Origin: Rheinheimera pacifica
GTDB taxonomy: Bacteria; Pseudomonadota; Gammaproteobacteria; Enterobacterales; Alteromonadaceae
Reading direction: 5' to 3'
Length of the DNA stretch: 64,000 nucleotides
Assembly (NCBI RefSeq): GCF_900108485.1
Contig: NZ_FNXF01000003.1
Location: 266,530-330,529, forward strand
Shown here: positions 26,873-37,219 of the stretch, piece after piece
How positions within the stretch are numbered: the first letter of the stretch is position 1
Layout: each line of letters opens with the position of its first letter
Notes under the pieces: model-generated
What the model saw: only the letters and a program-made list of their open reading frames with translations
Database searches by the model: none
What the model was told of the DNA's origin: nothing
Made by a program: the position numbers and the translations under genes

Positions 26873-28531
26873 TTAATAGAATGGTTCTATTGACACACTG
26901 CCATCTACCAGCAGGATTTTTGACGGGCCGTACTCACGACGGCTACGGATAATGTCTTTATCAAAATGCACCTCAACCGCTGAAAACAACTGCTGATGCG
27001 CCACAATAAGCGCCTGCCCCAGTTTTTCTTTGCGCTGCAGTTCCAGTGCTTTGACATCCTCTATTAATGCCAGCGCCACGGTTTTATGCTCATCAAATTC
27101 GCCCTGTAACTCCTGGCGGCGTAATTCTATCTGGGCGTTGCCTTCAATTTTCTTCAGCTTCTCCAACTGTTCACGAATATCCAGCATATCTTTTTTCGCC
27201 GCAGCAATACTGGCGCGCAGTACTTCTTGTTTTTCCACTATGGGATCGGTCAGCCGGTTAAGCTCAATATAAATATTGCTGCTGGACGGCGCACCTAAAT
27301 TGCCGGTATGAATACCATAATCCAGATAAAAATAACCACCAATTACCTTACCATTAGGATTGTCTTCAGGGCCGGCATACACTTTAGCGGCAGACACCGC
27401 GCAATGCATAATTTGCTTTTTAACGTAGATATTGCCGTTAGCATTTAAGCGGGCATATTGGGCAATATTGCACTCTATATCGCCCTGAGCTTTTAGCTCT
27501 GTGCTGTATTCAGTATCTTTTTCTACAGTGGCTATCTGGTGGCCAATAATGGCACCACCAATTCTGATATCGCCACCGGCTTCAATCAGGCTGCCTTCAA
27601 CGAAGCCTTTTACAAAGACATTGCCGCCGGCAATCACTTTCATACTTTCAGTCACATCGCCGTTAATAACGACGGAGCCACGAAAAATAATATGCCCGGT
27701 AGCCAAATCTACATTCTTGACGGTAAACACCTCATCAACGGTAGCGCCGTTTTCGATTACCCGGGGTAAACCATCACGCGCAGCCAACAGCAAATCAGCA
27801 TCCTCGGCCGATAACTCACTACCCTCGCCCAAATTCCATTCCACAACATGGCCAGGTGTGGCCGGCAATACATTGCCGGTAACGGTCATGCCATCTACCC
27901 CGGCAGTAGGCGGATGCCGGCGCATTAACGGCTCGGCAGCGCGAATTGACGGAATAACCCCGAAGTCGCGTAAATCGGCTTTTTCTTCAGACTGCAGTAA
28001 GGGTTTATTGCGCCGGCTTTCCATATCGGGGATCAGTGCTTCAAAACGGGAATCAACTCCCTGCACTACCTGGCGGCCACGCGCTATAACCAGTTTTACT
28101 TTGCTGCCGGGATCGGCCTTGCTGGCATGTGTTACCAGCTTAATGATGTGCTCTTTACTAAAACCAAATACGACACCGGCTTCCTGTGCGGCTTTAACCA
28201 GCATATTAGCCGACACCGGAGGCCCGCCCCAGGCTGAGGTAATAATGGCGGCGGCTGACATTTTATCTTCGCTGATATCAAACTTAAGCTCAGCCGGGCG
28301 CATATCTGCAATACGATAGGTTAACGGCACACCTTCGGCTTGCAGTTTGTCTTTAATTTTTTGCTGAATTTGCTGATATTCTATCAGCAGGTTGGTAAGT
28401 TGATCCTGGATTAAAAAGCAACGGCCATAGCCGGCTTGCTGTAACTGGGCGTTAACGTCCTGCGCCGTCAGCGCATTCAGAGTTACAGGCACGGTTATCT
28501 TTATACTATTATTGTGCTCGGTAAATTGCAT
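26873..28531 (-). CDS. DUF342 / FapA-family protein
   Basis: A 552-residue cytoplasmic protein. An N-terminal domain leads into the DUF342 core: the RHPPTAGVDGMTVTGNVLP segment and a right-handed beta-helix with many GNVFVKGFVEGSLIEAGG-type turns. A coiled coil follows at about 430-500 (KKDMLDIREQLEKLKKIEG). The family is annotated as flagellar assembly protein A, but it also occurs apart from flagellar loci, as here. It probably acts as a scaffold related to bactofilin-like polymers. The family call is firm; the role is unknown. Confidence 0.87.
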   Translation of the reverse strand: MQFTEHNNSIKITVPVTLNALTAQDVNAQLQQAGYGRCFLIQDQLTNLLIEYQQIQQKIKDKLQAEGVPLTYRIADMRPAELKFDISEDKMSAAAIITSAWGGPPVSANMLVKAAQEAGVVFGFSKEHIIKLVTHASKADPGSKVKLVIARGRQVVQGVDSRFEALIPDMESRRNKPLLQSEEKADLRDFGVIPSIRAAEPLMRRHPPTAGVDGMTVTGNVLPATPGHVVEWNLGEGSELSAEDADLLLAARDGLPRVIENGATVDEVFTVKNVDLATGHIIFRGSVVINGDVTESMKVIAGGNVFVKGFVEGSLIEAGGDIRIGGAIIGHQIATVEKDTEYSTELKAQGDIECNIAQYARLNANGNIYVKKQIMHCAVSAAKVYAGPEDNPNGKVIGGYFYLDYGIHTGNLGAPSSSNIYIELNRLTDPIVEKQEVLRASIAAAKKDMLDIREQLEKLKKIEGNAQIELRRQELQGEFDEHKTVALALIEDVKALELQRKEKLGQALIVAHQQLFSAVEVHFDKDIIRSRREYGPSKILLVDGSVSIEPFY

Positions 28532-28638
28532 ATGGCTTCACACTTCAGGTTACTGCACGAAAGCTAGTCTAATGAAGCAAATAACCGGCCTGAACACAAG
28601 CCCTTTTATTCCCGCAGGGCTCAGTTGTGGCTAATACA

Positions 28639-28974
28639 TCAGATATAGTTTTCCTGATGGATACGGATAAACAAGTCTGTACCCGCTTTACTGTAATCAA
28701 TCTTATATTCTTTGTTATTAATAGCCTGCACAAATAGTAAGGTTTTTACCTCGCTAAAAACATCAGAGCTGGAAATATCTACCACTTCCATATAGCGATC
28801 TTTTGCATCAGCCTTATTAGCCGGTACCGTTTCACTGAAAACTTTCACGCCATGGCGTGTCACGATTATCACCGGGTCGTTATCATCATTCACCACAACC
28901 AGGTCAAGCTTTTTATTCTTATGTATCAAAGTGTTACGACCACTAACTAAAAATGCTTTTTCGTAAGTATTCAT
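28639..28974 (-). CDS. hypothetical protein, 111 aa
   Basis: A small soluble protein with no signal peptide, membrane segment or cysteine. The sequence alternates short beta-strand patterns (LDLVVVNDDNDPVIIVTRHGVKVF, then KTLLFVQAINNKEYKIDY) and ends IHQENYI. I do not recognise the family. It lies between DUF342 and DUF2982 genes on the same strand, with 107-bp and 59-bp gaps, and may be transcribed with them. Length, start context and the lack of any competing frame support coding. Confidence 0.65.
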   Translation of the reverse strand: MNTYEKAFLVSGRNTLIHKNKKLDLVVVNDDNDPVIIVTRHGVKVFSETVPANKADAKDRYMEVVDISSSDVFSEVKTLLFVQAINNKEYKIDYSKAGTDLFIRIHQENYI

Positions 28975-29033
28975 TCATTGCCCTGCACAATATCCGGTAA
29001 TGACAATATTATGATACAGTCAGTACCTAGTGT

Positions 29034-29696
29034 CTAGGTTACTGTATTCTGGATACATTGTAACCTCGCCTGATTAATCTGCTTACACAGGTTAAGCGCA
29101 TCTGCTTCGCTAAGTTCAACAGGCACAAAAATATCAAAGCCAGTGGCATTTACCAAACGCTGCATCCGGTGAGCAAAAGCCGCCTTAATACCATTATATT
29201 GCTGATTAGCCGTATTGAAATTTTCGCCCTCTGCCAACAGCTCACTGGCACACTGCCCACTGTTACAGCCCTGGCGTATTGCTTCAACATACAAGGCGCG
29301 TTGCTCTGTCATGATACGCACAGCCAACCGCAGTGGTAAGCCTTGTAAAAAACTGTCGTAGTCAGTCAGTTTAAAGGCGATATAGCTGAGTTTTTTTTGC
29401 TCCAGCTGTGGTACACCACTGTATAAAAAACTGTTCCAGGGCAAAAACCAACTGCCGCGGCGGTGAAAATAGCGTAACCCTTTTTCATCATACTGCAAAA
29501 AATAGGCAGGCTCAGACAACTTGGCCCAACCGGCAAAAAGCCCCAGTGCCGCCATAACAAATGCCAGAGCATGCAGAACGTTAAGTTGCTCCACCCAGAG
29601 TACACTGAGCAACAGTAGCAGTAATATGGTGCCACTACCTAACATCAAGGCTGCACCACCCCGGCTGGCACCACCCTGAATTTGATTCAGCTGCAT
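29034..29696 (-). CDS. DUF2982 membrane protein
   Basis: A 220-residue protein with two hydrophobic helices near the N-terminus (about 15-35 and 40-58), followed by a soluble domain with YFHRRGSWFLPWNSFLYSG, typical of DUF2982. The family is largely confined to Shewanella, Rheinheimera and other Alteromonadales, which supports the taxonomic reading. Function is unknown. It is divergent from the RND adaptor gene across a 203-bp gap. Confidence 0.8.
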   Translation of the reverse strand: MQLNQIQGGASRGGAALMLGSGTILLLLLLSVLWVEQLNVLHALAFVMAALGLFAGWAKLSEPAYFLQYDEKGLRYFHRRGSWFLPWNSFLYSGVPQLEQKKLSYIAFKLTDYDSFLQGLPLRLAVRIMTEQRALYVEAIRQGCNSGQCASELLAEGENFNTANQQYNGIKAAFAHRMQRLVNATGFDIFVPVELSEADALNLCKQINQARLQCIQNTVT

Positions 29697-29899
29697 GTTA
29701 ATTACCTCCGCTGCCGCTATATTATGGCCAATATGGCAGGCTTTGCCGTTTAGTTCAGCAGATATTGCTAAATTAAACCGCAGTTATACCCTGCTTAAGC
29801 GACCAACGCCGCTGCGACTGCGATAACAGGAAATCTAAACAACGCTTTCTTCCATACAATAAGGCAGAAATTATTATTAAGCTGTTATCCGGGGTTATT

Positions 29900-30952
29900 G
29901 TGGCAAAATTACATTCAAAATTAATTTGGGTGATTCTCATCGCTCTGCTGGTATTTGTAGGCTATTTATACTGGATACCCAGCCAGAAAACTGACATCCG
30001 CCGCGACGCCGCTGTTGTAGCAGTAAGTACTGCTAAAGTAGAAACCAAGCCGATGATCCGCAGCGTTAATTCACTGGGTACCGGTATTTCCAATAACTCA
30101 ATTCAGTTGATCTCCCCTACCAGTGACTTTGTCACCGAACTGAATATTCGTGAAGGCAAAGCCATCAAAAAAGACGAAGTGATTGCCCGTTTACATGATG
30201 TGGAAGAGCGTGCGCGCGTAACAGAGCTGGAAGGCATCCTGGAAGATCAAAAACGCCAGTTGGACCGGCTGAAAAATCTTGCTACCACTCAGGCCACCGC
30301 GCAATCGATGCTGGATGAACAACAAACCCGGGTTAATACCACGCTGGCCCAGCTGGACATTGCCAAAGCCCAGTTAGCGGAAATGACTATCCGCGCACCT
30401 TTTGATGGCTATCTGGGCCTGCGCCAGGTTAGTGTTGGCGCATATATTACCAATGGCACTGTGATCACCACGCTGGATGATTTAAATACCCTGCGGGTGG
30501 CGTTTAGCGTTGCCGAGCATTATCTGGCCGATATCAGTGTAGGTATGCCGTTAACCGTTACCAATGCCGCTTATGGCAATATCAGCTTTAACGGCAAAGT
30601 CAGCGCTATTGATACCCGGTTGGACCCGATAACCCGTACCGTAACAGTACACGGCGCTTTACCTAATGACGATTTACGCCTGCGTCCTGGCATGTTGCTG
30701 CATGTAAAGCTGGAGCTGGACAATCGTCAGGCCATGCAGATTTCAGAAAAAGCCCTGGTGCCACAGCAGCAAAAACAGTTTGTTTATAAAGTAGGTGCTG
30801 ATAACAAAGTGACTCAGGTCGAGGTAAAAACCGGCCAGCGCGTACCGGGCTGGGTGGAAATACTTAGCGGGTTAGAAGAAGGCGACGAAGTGGTAGTTGA
30901 GGGCATTCAGAAATTGCGCTCAGGTGTGACCATTAACCGGGTTGGAGGCTGA
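29900..30952 (+). CDS. RND efflux periplasmic adaptor (MFP)
   Basis: A 350-residue membrane-fusion protein. An uncleaved N-terminal anchor (about 9-27), a lipoyl half (NIREGKAIKKDEVIARLHD), an alpha hairpin (about 100-150), the second lipoyl half (IRAPFDGYLGLRQVSVGAYI) and beta-barrel domains follow in canonical order. It links the inner-membrane RND pump to an outer-membrane channel. GTG start with GGGG upstream. The pump gene begins one base after the stop. No TolC-like gene is adjacent. Confidence 0.9.
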   Translation: MAKLHSKLIWVILIALLVFVGYLYWIPSQKTDIRRDAAVVAVSTAKVETKPMIRSVNSLGTGISNNSIQLISPTSDFVTELNIREGKAIKKDEVIARLHDVEERARVTELEGILEDQKRQLDRLKNLATTQATAQSMLDEQQTRVNTTLAQLDIAKAQLAEMTIRAPFDGYLGLRQVSVGAYITNGTVITTLDDLNTLRVAFSVAEHYLADISVGMPLTVTNAAYGNISFNGKVSAIDTRLDPITRTVTVHGALPNDDLRLRPGMLLHVKLELDNRQAMQISEKALVPQQQKQFVYKVGADNKVTQVEVKTGQRVPGWVEILSGLEEGDEVVVEGIQKLRSGVTINRVGG

Positions 30953-30953
30953 T

Positions 30954-33900
30954 ATGCTGCTGTCCGATGTGTCGGTTAAAAGGCCGGTATTTGCCACCGT
31001 TATAAACCTGCTGCTGGTGGTGTTTGGTATTGTCTGCTTTAGTATGCTGCCGCTGCGCGAGTATCCGGATATTGATACTCCTATTGTTAGTATCAGCACT
31101 AACTACCCTGGCGCCTCAGCCGAAATTGTTGAGTCTAAAATTACTCAGTTGCTGGAAGATCGCATCAGCGGTGTTGAAGGTATTAAAAATATTAACTCGG
31201 TCAGCCGTAATGGCCGCTCGAATATTTCTATTGAATTTGCCGTTGAACGCGACATAGATTCTGCCGCCAACGATGTACGTGACCGGGTGTCACGTGCCTT
31301 AAACAACCTGCCAGATCAGGCAGATCCGCCAGAAGTGTCCAAAGCCAGTGACGATGAAGACACTATCGCCTGGTTTGTGTTAAACAGCGAAACGATGACC
31401 TCACTGGAGCTGACCGACTACGCCGACCGTTACATTGTCGAGCGGTTCTCCGTGGTTGACGGGGTAGCCCGCTTGCAACTGGGCGGCTCACGCGATTACG
31501 CCATGCGTATCTGGCTGGACCGCGATGCTATGGCATCACGCGGTGTAACAGTGCAGGATATTGAAAACGTATTACGGGCAGAAAACGTAGAATTGCCTGC
31601 CGGTAATATAAAATCTACCGATCGCGATTTTACCGTGCGTGTCGTGCGCACCTACAAATCACAGGAAGATTTTCGCAAGCTGGTTATTAAACGTGGCGCC
31701 AATAATTATCTGGTACGGCTTGGCGAAGTTGCCGATGTACTGCTAACGGCAGAGAACGAAGAAAGCGAGTTTCGCGGCGACGGTAAAAACCTGCTGGGTA
31801 TCGGCATTATTAAGCAGTCAAAAGCCAATACGCTGGAAGTGGTTAAAGCCGCCCGGGCAGAAATGGAGCGGATTAAGCCTACCCTGCCTGAAGGTACCAC
31901 CATTGAGCCGGGTTACGATTCGTCACTGTTTATTGCCGAGTCGATTAAAGAAGTTTATAACACTCTGGCCATCGCCATGGCGCTGGTTATTGTGGTGATA
32001 TTTCTGTTTTTAGGTAATATCCGCGCTACCTTTATTCCGGCTATTACCGTGCCGGTATCGCTGGTAGCGGCGGTTACCGTGCTGTTTGCGCTGGATTTTT
32101 CGGTTAACCTGCTGACCTTGCTGGCCATGGTACTAGCCATAGGTCTGGTGGTAGATGACTCTATCGTGGTACTGGAAAACATTTACCGGCGTATTGAGCA
32201 AGGCGAGCATCCGCTGCTGGCCTCTTATCGCGGCGCACGCGAGGTTGGTTTTGCGGTTATTGCCACTACGCTGGTACTTATTTCGGTGTTTGTGCCGCTG
32301 GTGTTTATGCAAGGCCAGCTGGGTAAACTCTTTACCGAGTTCGCGTTGGCAATTGCCGCTGCGGTGGCGTTTTCCAGTGTTACCGCGCTTACGTTATCGC
32401 CGATGCTATGCAGTAAGTTACTGACGCACCAGAAACGTGAAAGCAAGCTCGGCCTGTGGCTGCATGGTGCCTTTCATAAACTGGAAAATGCCTACCGGCG
32501 CCAACTGGATGTTGTTTGCGCTACACGGTGGCCGGTGATCGTCGTGGTTGTGCTGTGCTTTTTAGCCAGTTATATGCTGGTAAAACTGTTACCCAGCGAA
32601 CTGGCGCCAACAGAAGATCGCGGTACTTTCTTTGTCATGATGAGCCCGGCAGAAGGTGCCAGTTATGCCAGCAATAGCCGTAATATGCGCCTGATTGAAG
32701 ATGTACTGATGCCCTACTACCATGACGGCGAATTTAACCGCTTACTGGTACGTGTGCCGGGCTGGGGTAACAGTGGCGGTGTTGCCATAGTCGGCACTGA
32801 AAACTGGCATAACGGTAAACGCCGCACGCAGGACTTAATGGGCGAAGTAGGCGAAAAGCTAAACGACATCCCCGATGTACGTGCTTTCACCTTTATGCGT
32901 AGCGGCCTGGGTGGCGGCGGTGGCGGTGGCCGGCCAATCCAGTTTGTATTGCAGGGTAATACCTATGAAGAGCTGGCACGCTGGCGCGATATTGTGATCA
33001 GTAAAGCGGCAGAAAATCCCAATATTCTGATGCTGGATCACGACTATAAAGAAACTGTGCCGCAGATACTGGTAGAAATTGACACCGAGCGCGCCGGCGA
33101 TTTGGGTATTTCTGTCGGTGCCATTGGCCGTTCGCTGGAAGCTATGTTGGGCGGTCGCCGGGTAACCACTTTCTTAGATCGTGGTAAAGAGTACGATGTC
33201 ATTATTGAAGGCCTGGACGACGATTTCAGCTCACCGGGCAGTATCAGCAATGTTTACCTGCGCTCGGATACGTCAAGCGAGCTAATCCCACTGGATAACC
33301 TGGTAACACTGCGTGAAGAGGCAACGTCATCCAGCCTGAACCGTTACAACCGGATGCGGGCCATTACGTTAACCGCCAGTATGGCACCGGGCTACAGCCT
33401 GGGTGAAGCGCTGGAATATCTGGAGAACGTGGTTAAAACAGAAATTCAGGACACCGTTGGTATTGATTACAAAGGCGAATCGCTGCTGTATCAGGAAAGC
33501 GGCAGCTCTACCCTGATGGTATTTATTCTGGCCCTGCTGATCACCTATCTGGTGCTGGCAGCGCAGTTTGAAAGCTTTATTCACCCGCTGGTTATTATGA
33601 TCACGGTTCCACTTGGGTTAGTGGGTGCCTTGTCCGGTTTGTATTTCAGTGGCATGACACTGAATATCTACAGCCAGATTGGTTTGGTAATGCTGATAGG
33701 TTTGGTAGCGAAAAACGGTATTCTGATTGTTGAATTTGCCAACCAGTTGCGCGATGCCGGCATGGAGTTTGTTGCCGCCATTCAACAAGCGGCAGCACAG
33801 CGGTTACGCCCTATTGTGATGACAGCCTTTACCACTGCAATGAGCAGTATACCGCTGATAGTAGCATCGGGCCCGGGCTCAGAAAGCCGGATGGTAATAG

Positions 33901-34079
33901 GTATGGTTATTTTCGCCGGGGTATCGCTGGCAACACTGATGACCATCTATGTTGTACCGGTAATGTATATAGCGTTAGCGCGAAATACCGGCTCACCCAA
34001 ACGGCTTGAACATAAACTGCAGCAACTGGAACAAGAAGCACCAGACGAACATGCAGCAGATGAGGTGCACCCAAGCTGA
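30954..34079 (+). CDS. RND multidrug efflux permease (HAE1 type)
   Basis: A 1041-residue pump with 12 transmembrane helices and two large periplasmic loops. Proton-relay acidic residues are present in TM4 (GLVVDDSIVVLENI). The N-terminus SVKRPVFATVINLLLVVFG is typical of the MexF/VexD-like branch. A run of seven glycines sits in SGLGGGGGGG, in the porter domain. ATG 30954 has GGAGG 5 nt upstream; an in-frame TTG at 30942 is less likely. The product expels drugs or toxic compounds with its adaptor. A strong terminator follows at 34131-34167. Confidence 0.92.
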   Translation: MLLSDVSVKRPVFATVINLLLVVFGIVCFSMLPLREYPDIDTPIVSISTNYPGASAEIVESKITQLLEDRISGVEGIKNINSVSRNGRSNISIEFAVERDIDSAANDVRDRVSRALNNLPDQADPPEVSKASDDEDTIAWFVLNSETMTSLELTDYADRYIVERFSVVDGVARLQLGGSRDYAMRIWLDRDAMASRGVTVQDIENVLRAENVELPAGNIKSTDRDFTVRVVRTYKSQEDFRKLVIKRGANNYLVRLGEVADVLLTAENEESEFRGDGKNLLGIGIIKQSKANTLEVVKAARAEMERIKPTLPEGTTIEPGYDSSLFIAESIKEVYNTLAIAMALVIVVIFLFLGNIRATFIPAITVPVSLVAAVTVLFALDFSVNLLTLLAMVLAIGLVVDDSIVVLENIYRRIEQGEHPLLASYRGAREVGFAVIATTLVLISVFVPLVFMQGQLGKLFTEFALAIAAAVAFSSVTALTLSPMLCSKLLTHQKRESKLGLWLHGAFHKLENAYRRQLDVVCATRWPVIVVVVLCFLASYMLVKLLPSELAPTEDRGTFFVMMSPAEGASYASNSRNMRLIEDVLMPYYHDGEFNRLLVRVPGWGNSGGVAIVGTENWHNGKRRTQDLMGEVGEKLNDIPDVRAFTFMRSGLGGGGGGGRPIQFVLQGNTYEELARWRDIVISKAAENPNILMLDHDYKETVPQILVEIDTERAGDLGISVGAIGRSLEAMLGGRRVTTFLDRGKEYDVIIEGLDDDFSSPGSISNVYLRSDTSSELIPLDNLVTLREEATSSSLNRYNRMRAITLTASMAPGYSLGEALEYLENVVKTEIQDTVGIDYKGESLLYQESGSSTLMVFILALLITYLVLAAQFESFIHPLVIMITVPLGLVGALSGLYFSGMTLNIYSQIGLVMLIGLVAKNGILIVEFANQLRDAGMEFVAAIQQAAAQRLRPIVMTAFTTAMSSIPLIVASGPGSESRMVIGMVIFAGVSLATLMTIYVVPVMYIALARNTGSPKRLEHKLQQLEQEAPDEHAADEVHPS

Positions 34080-34130
34080 TCACAGCAGCAAGCCCGGGTT
34101 ATTAACTAATAAACGGGTTGTGAACTAATA

Positions 34131-34167
34131 AAAACGCCCCGCAGTTTTAAATTGCGGGGCGTTTTTT
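34131..34167 (+). terminator. Rho-independent terminator after the RND permease
   Basis: Stem AACGCCCCGCA/TGCGGGGCGTT with a 9-nt loop and a T6 tract on the plus strand. The A-rich 5' side could also serve secF transcripts arriving on the minus strand. Confidence 0.88.
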
Positions 34168-34215
34168 AGCAACAACACTTTTCTCTACAGCTTAGCTACA
34201 GCGTCGTGTTATTAA

Positions 34216-35160
34216 TCAGAGTGCCTCGCTGCCCTCGCCTTCTTTATCTACCGGCGGCGGTGGCAGCATATCTTCACGGCTGATGCCCAGAATCTCGGCA
34301 ATAGCACTGGCCACATAAATAGACGAGTAAGTGCCTACTGCGATACCAAACAGCAGTGCAGTGGCAAAACCATGTATTAAAGCACCGCCCATATAAAACA
34401 ACACCACTAATACCAGCATAGTGGTTAAGGAGGTAATAACCGTGCGGTTTAACGTGGAGGTAATCGCATCGTTGATGGTTTCTGCTACCGTTGTTTCACG
34501 CAATTTACGGAAACTTTCGCGAATACGGTCAAAGACCACAATCGTATCGTTAATCGAGTAACCTATCAGCGCCAGTATGGCTGCCAGCACAGTTAAATCA
34601 AACTCAAGTTGCAATACGGAGAACAGCCCAAGGGTTAAAATAACATCATGTGTCAATGCTGTTACTGCGCCAACCGATAATCGCCATTCAAAACGCATGG
34701 CAACATAGGCCAGAATACCCAGCAGTGCCATCAGCATGGCCAGGCCACCATCTTGCTTTAGCTCTTCGCCAACGCTTGGCCCGACAAACTCAACCCGGCG
34801 CATGGTTACAGCTTCAGCCTGCTGGCTATTAAGTGCCTGCAGCACCGTGTCCCCCACCACCGCCTGGGCAATATCGACGCGCAGCGGAATACGGATCAGC
34901 ACATCGCGGCTGGTGCCAAATAGCTGCACCACCGCATCTTCATAGCCGGCATTTGTCAGCGTTTGCCTTACTGCCACTAAATCAGCCGGTTTGGCAAAGC
35001 CAACCTCAATCACAGTGCCGCCGGTAAAATCCAGCCCCCAGTTAATGCCGTTAATAGCAATAGAAGCAAAAGATCCCAATACCAGCACGGCTGACAACAC
35101 AACAGCCGCCCATTTTAACCGCATAAAATTTAGCGGTTTGGCAAAATTAAATACCTGCAT
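34216..35160 (-). CDS. secF: protein translocase subunit SecF
   Basis: A 314-residue inner-membrane subunit of the SecDF motor. Six transmembrane helices flank a periplasmic P4 domain. Hallmarks are GLDFTGGTVIEV in the first loop and GYSINDTIVVFDRIRE in TM4. It pulls preproteins out of SecYEG using proton flow. ATG 35160 has AAGGAG 6 nt upstream; an in-frame start further up overlaps secD. It lies 10 bp after secD. Confidence 0.94.
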   Translation of the reverse strand: MQVFNFAKPLNFMRLKWAAVVLSAVLVLGSFASIAINGINWGLDFTGGTVIEVGFAKPADLVAVRQTLTNAGYEDAVVQLFGTSRDVLIRIPLRVDIAQAVVGDTVLQALNSQQAEAVTMRRVEFVGPSVGEELKQDGGLAMLMALLGILAYVAMRFEWRLSVGAVTALTHDVILTLGLFSVLQLEFDLTVLAAILALIGYSINDTIVVFDRIRESFRKLRETTVAETINDAITSTLNRTVITSLTTMLVLVVLFYMGGALIHGFATALLFGIAVGTYSSIYVASAIAEILGISREDMLPPPPVDKEGEGSEAL

Positions 35161-35170
35161 GCCGGGCTCC

Positions 35171-37024
35171 TTATATCGGCAGTGACTGCACACGGCGGCC
35201 ACCCCAAATCAAATTAACTAATAAACGGGTGCCGACTACCGCCGTAAAAATAGACGTTAAAATGCCTATCGCCAGCGTTACTGCAAAGCCTTTTACCGGC
35301 CCGGTACCAATACCAAACAACACCAGCGCTACCAGTAAGGTGGTAATGTTAGAGTCGGCAATGGTGGCAAAGGCCCGGTCATAGCCATGATGAATAGCTT
35401 GCTGCACCGAGCGACCTTCCAGTAGCTCTTCACGGATACGCTCAAATATAAGTACGTTGGCATCTACCGCCATACCCACCGTAAGCACAATTCCCGCCAT
35501 ACCCGGCAAGGTTAACGTAGCACCGGGGATCAGCGACATCATGCCCACCATCAGTACCAGGTTGGCCACCAGTGCGATATTCGCTACCATGCCAAACGCT
35601 TTGTAGTACACCGCCATAAACAACAGCACAGCAGCCATCCCCCACTGAATAGCCGTTATGCCCAGCTCAATGTTTTCTTTACCTAAACTTGGACCTATGG
35701 TGCGCTCTTCAATAATTTGAACAGGCGCAATTAAAGCACCAGCCCGCAGTAAGGTGGCCAGGTTTTGCGCCTCGGCTGGCGAGTTAATACCGGTAATCAC
35801 AAAATCACGGCCTAAACGGGCCTGGATGGTAGCGTCGTTAATGACTTCCTGTTGTTTAACCAGTACCGGGTTGCCGTCAGCGCCTATTTCAGTACCAGGC
35901 TTATACTCAATAAACACTGATGCCATACGCCGGCCTATTGCGTTTTTGGTACCCGCCGACAGCAAGGTTCCGCCTTTGGCATCCAGCTTGATATTTACCT
36001 GCGGCTGGCTGTATTCGTCATAGCCAGAGCTGGCACCGGTAATATGATCACCGGTAAGCATAATGCGTTTTTCCAGCAGTACCGGGCGGCCATCGCGGCT
36101 GTAATACAGCTCTGAATTAGGCGGCACCCGGCCTTCCAGCGCCGAGCCTAAATCGCCTTCAGTGTCTACCAGACGAAACTCCAGTGATGCCGTAGCACCC
36201 AGAATTTCTTTTGCCTGAGCCGTGTCTTGCACCCCTGGTAACTGCACCACGATGCGATCAGCGCCTTGGCGCTGCACTAACGGCTCGGCCACACCAATTT
36301 CATTTACCCGGTTACGGATAATGGTGATGTTTTGCTCCAGCGCATATTCACGGATTTCTTTTAAGCGGATTTCGCTAATGCCAACCAGCAAGGTCAGGTT
36401 GTCGCTGCTGGTAGTAAACACCAGTTCACGATCGCGTTTTCTCAGTGCGGCTTCAGCCGCTGTCAGATCTTCGGTGCTGCGAAAAGTAACCTGTACCTGG
36501 CCACGGCCAATATCGGCCTGCACAGTGCGGTAACGGATTTTATCTTCACGTAAGTCGGCACGGAAAGTTTGCACCAGGTCATTCAGGTTTTTATCCAGCG
36601 CGGCTTTCATATCCACCGCCAGTAAAAAGTGCACACCACCGCGCAGGTCCAGCCCCAGGTTCATCGGTGTGGCACCAATCGCGCTTAACCAGTCTGGTGT
36701 GGCAGGTGCCAGATTAAGCGCCGTAACAAAGTTAGCACCCAGTTGCTGGTTGGCAATTTCACGGGCCTGTAACTGATCTTCAGTGCTGTTAAAACGGGCC
36801 CGAATTTGGCCGTCCTCCAGCACAACCGATTTAGCTGCAATATTGGCTGCGCGGAAGCTTTGTTCCAATTGCGAGCGGGTTTGTTCAGCGACAGTACCAC
36901 CGCGGGTAGCGCTGATATTCAGCGCCGGATCTTCCGGGTATAAATTTGGCAGCGCATACACCAGTGCCAGCAATAACATGCCAATCACCAGCACATAGCG
37001 CCAGGCAGGGTTTTTATTTAACAT
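35171..37024 (-). CDS. secD: protein translocase subunit SecD
   Basis: A 617-residue subunit (E. coli 615) with six transmembrane helices and the large P1 periplasmic domain. Signatures are GLDLRGGVHFLL near residue 130 and GMAVDANVLIFERIREEL in TM4. ATG 37024 begins MLNKNPAWRYVLVIGM, where SecD proteins normally start. In most gammaproteobacteria yajC, and often tgt, precede secD; here the next gene upstream is a small exported protein, so yajC must lie elsewhere. Confidence 0.94.
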   Translation of the reverse strand: MLNKNPAWRYVLVIGMLLLALVYALPNLYPEDPALNISATRGGTVAEQTRSQLEQSFRAANIAAKSVVLEDGQIRARFNSTEDQLQAREIANQQLGANFVTALNLAPATPDWLSAIGATPMNLGLDLRGGVHFLLAVDMKAALDKNLNDLVQTFRADLREDKIRYRTVQADIGRGQVQVTFRSTEDLTAAEAALRKRDRELVFTTSSDNLTLLVGISEIRLKEIREYALEQNITIIRNRVNEIGVAEPLVQRQGADRIVVQLPGVQDTAQAKEILGATASLEFRLVDTEGDLGSALEGRVPPNSELYYSRDGRPVLLEKRIMLTGDHITGASSGYDEYSQPQVNIKLDAKGGTLLSAGTKNAIGRRMASVFIEYKPGTEIGADGNPVLVKQQEVINDATIQARLGRDFVITGINSPAEAQNLATLLRAGALIAPVQIIEERTIGPSLGKENIELGITAIQWGMAAVLLFMAVYYKAFGMVANIALVANLVLMVGMMSLIPGATLTLPGMAGIVLTVGMAVDANVLIFERIREELLEGRSVQQAIHHGYDRAFATIADSNITTLLVALVLFGIGTGPVKGFAVTLAIGILTSIFTAVVGTRLLVNLIWGGRRVQSLPI

Positions 37025-37219
37025 CAGTTTATCCTTAGCTTTGTTGCTACAGCCACCGCGCCCATCATGCAATGAGTAAGGGGCAGCTAAGCACTCTGCA
37101 CCAACCCGTTAAGGTGCCTAATACAAAAAAGCAGAGTGCGGTATTTAACCGGCCTGACAACACACAAAACACCTGCGAAGGAGCACAGTGCTATAGATGT
37201 CAGGGTACCGGGTTAAGCG

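Noticed and set aside
27501-28319. 272-codon plus-strand frame antisense to DUF342
   Set aside because: It is a shadow of the DUF342 frame on the other strand; composition is Ser/Pro-rich and no motif is visible.
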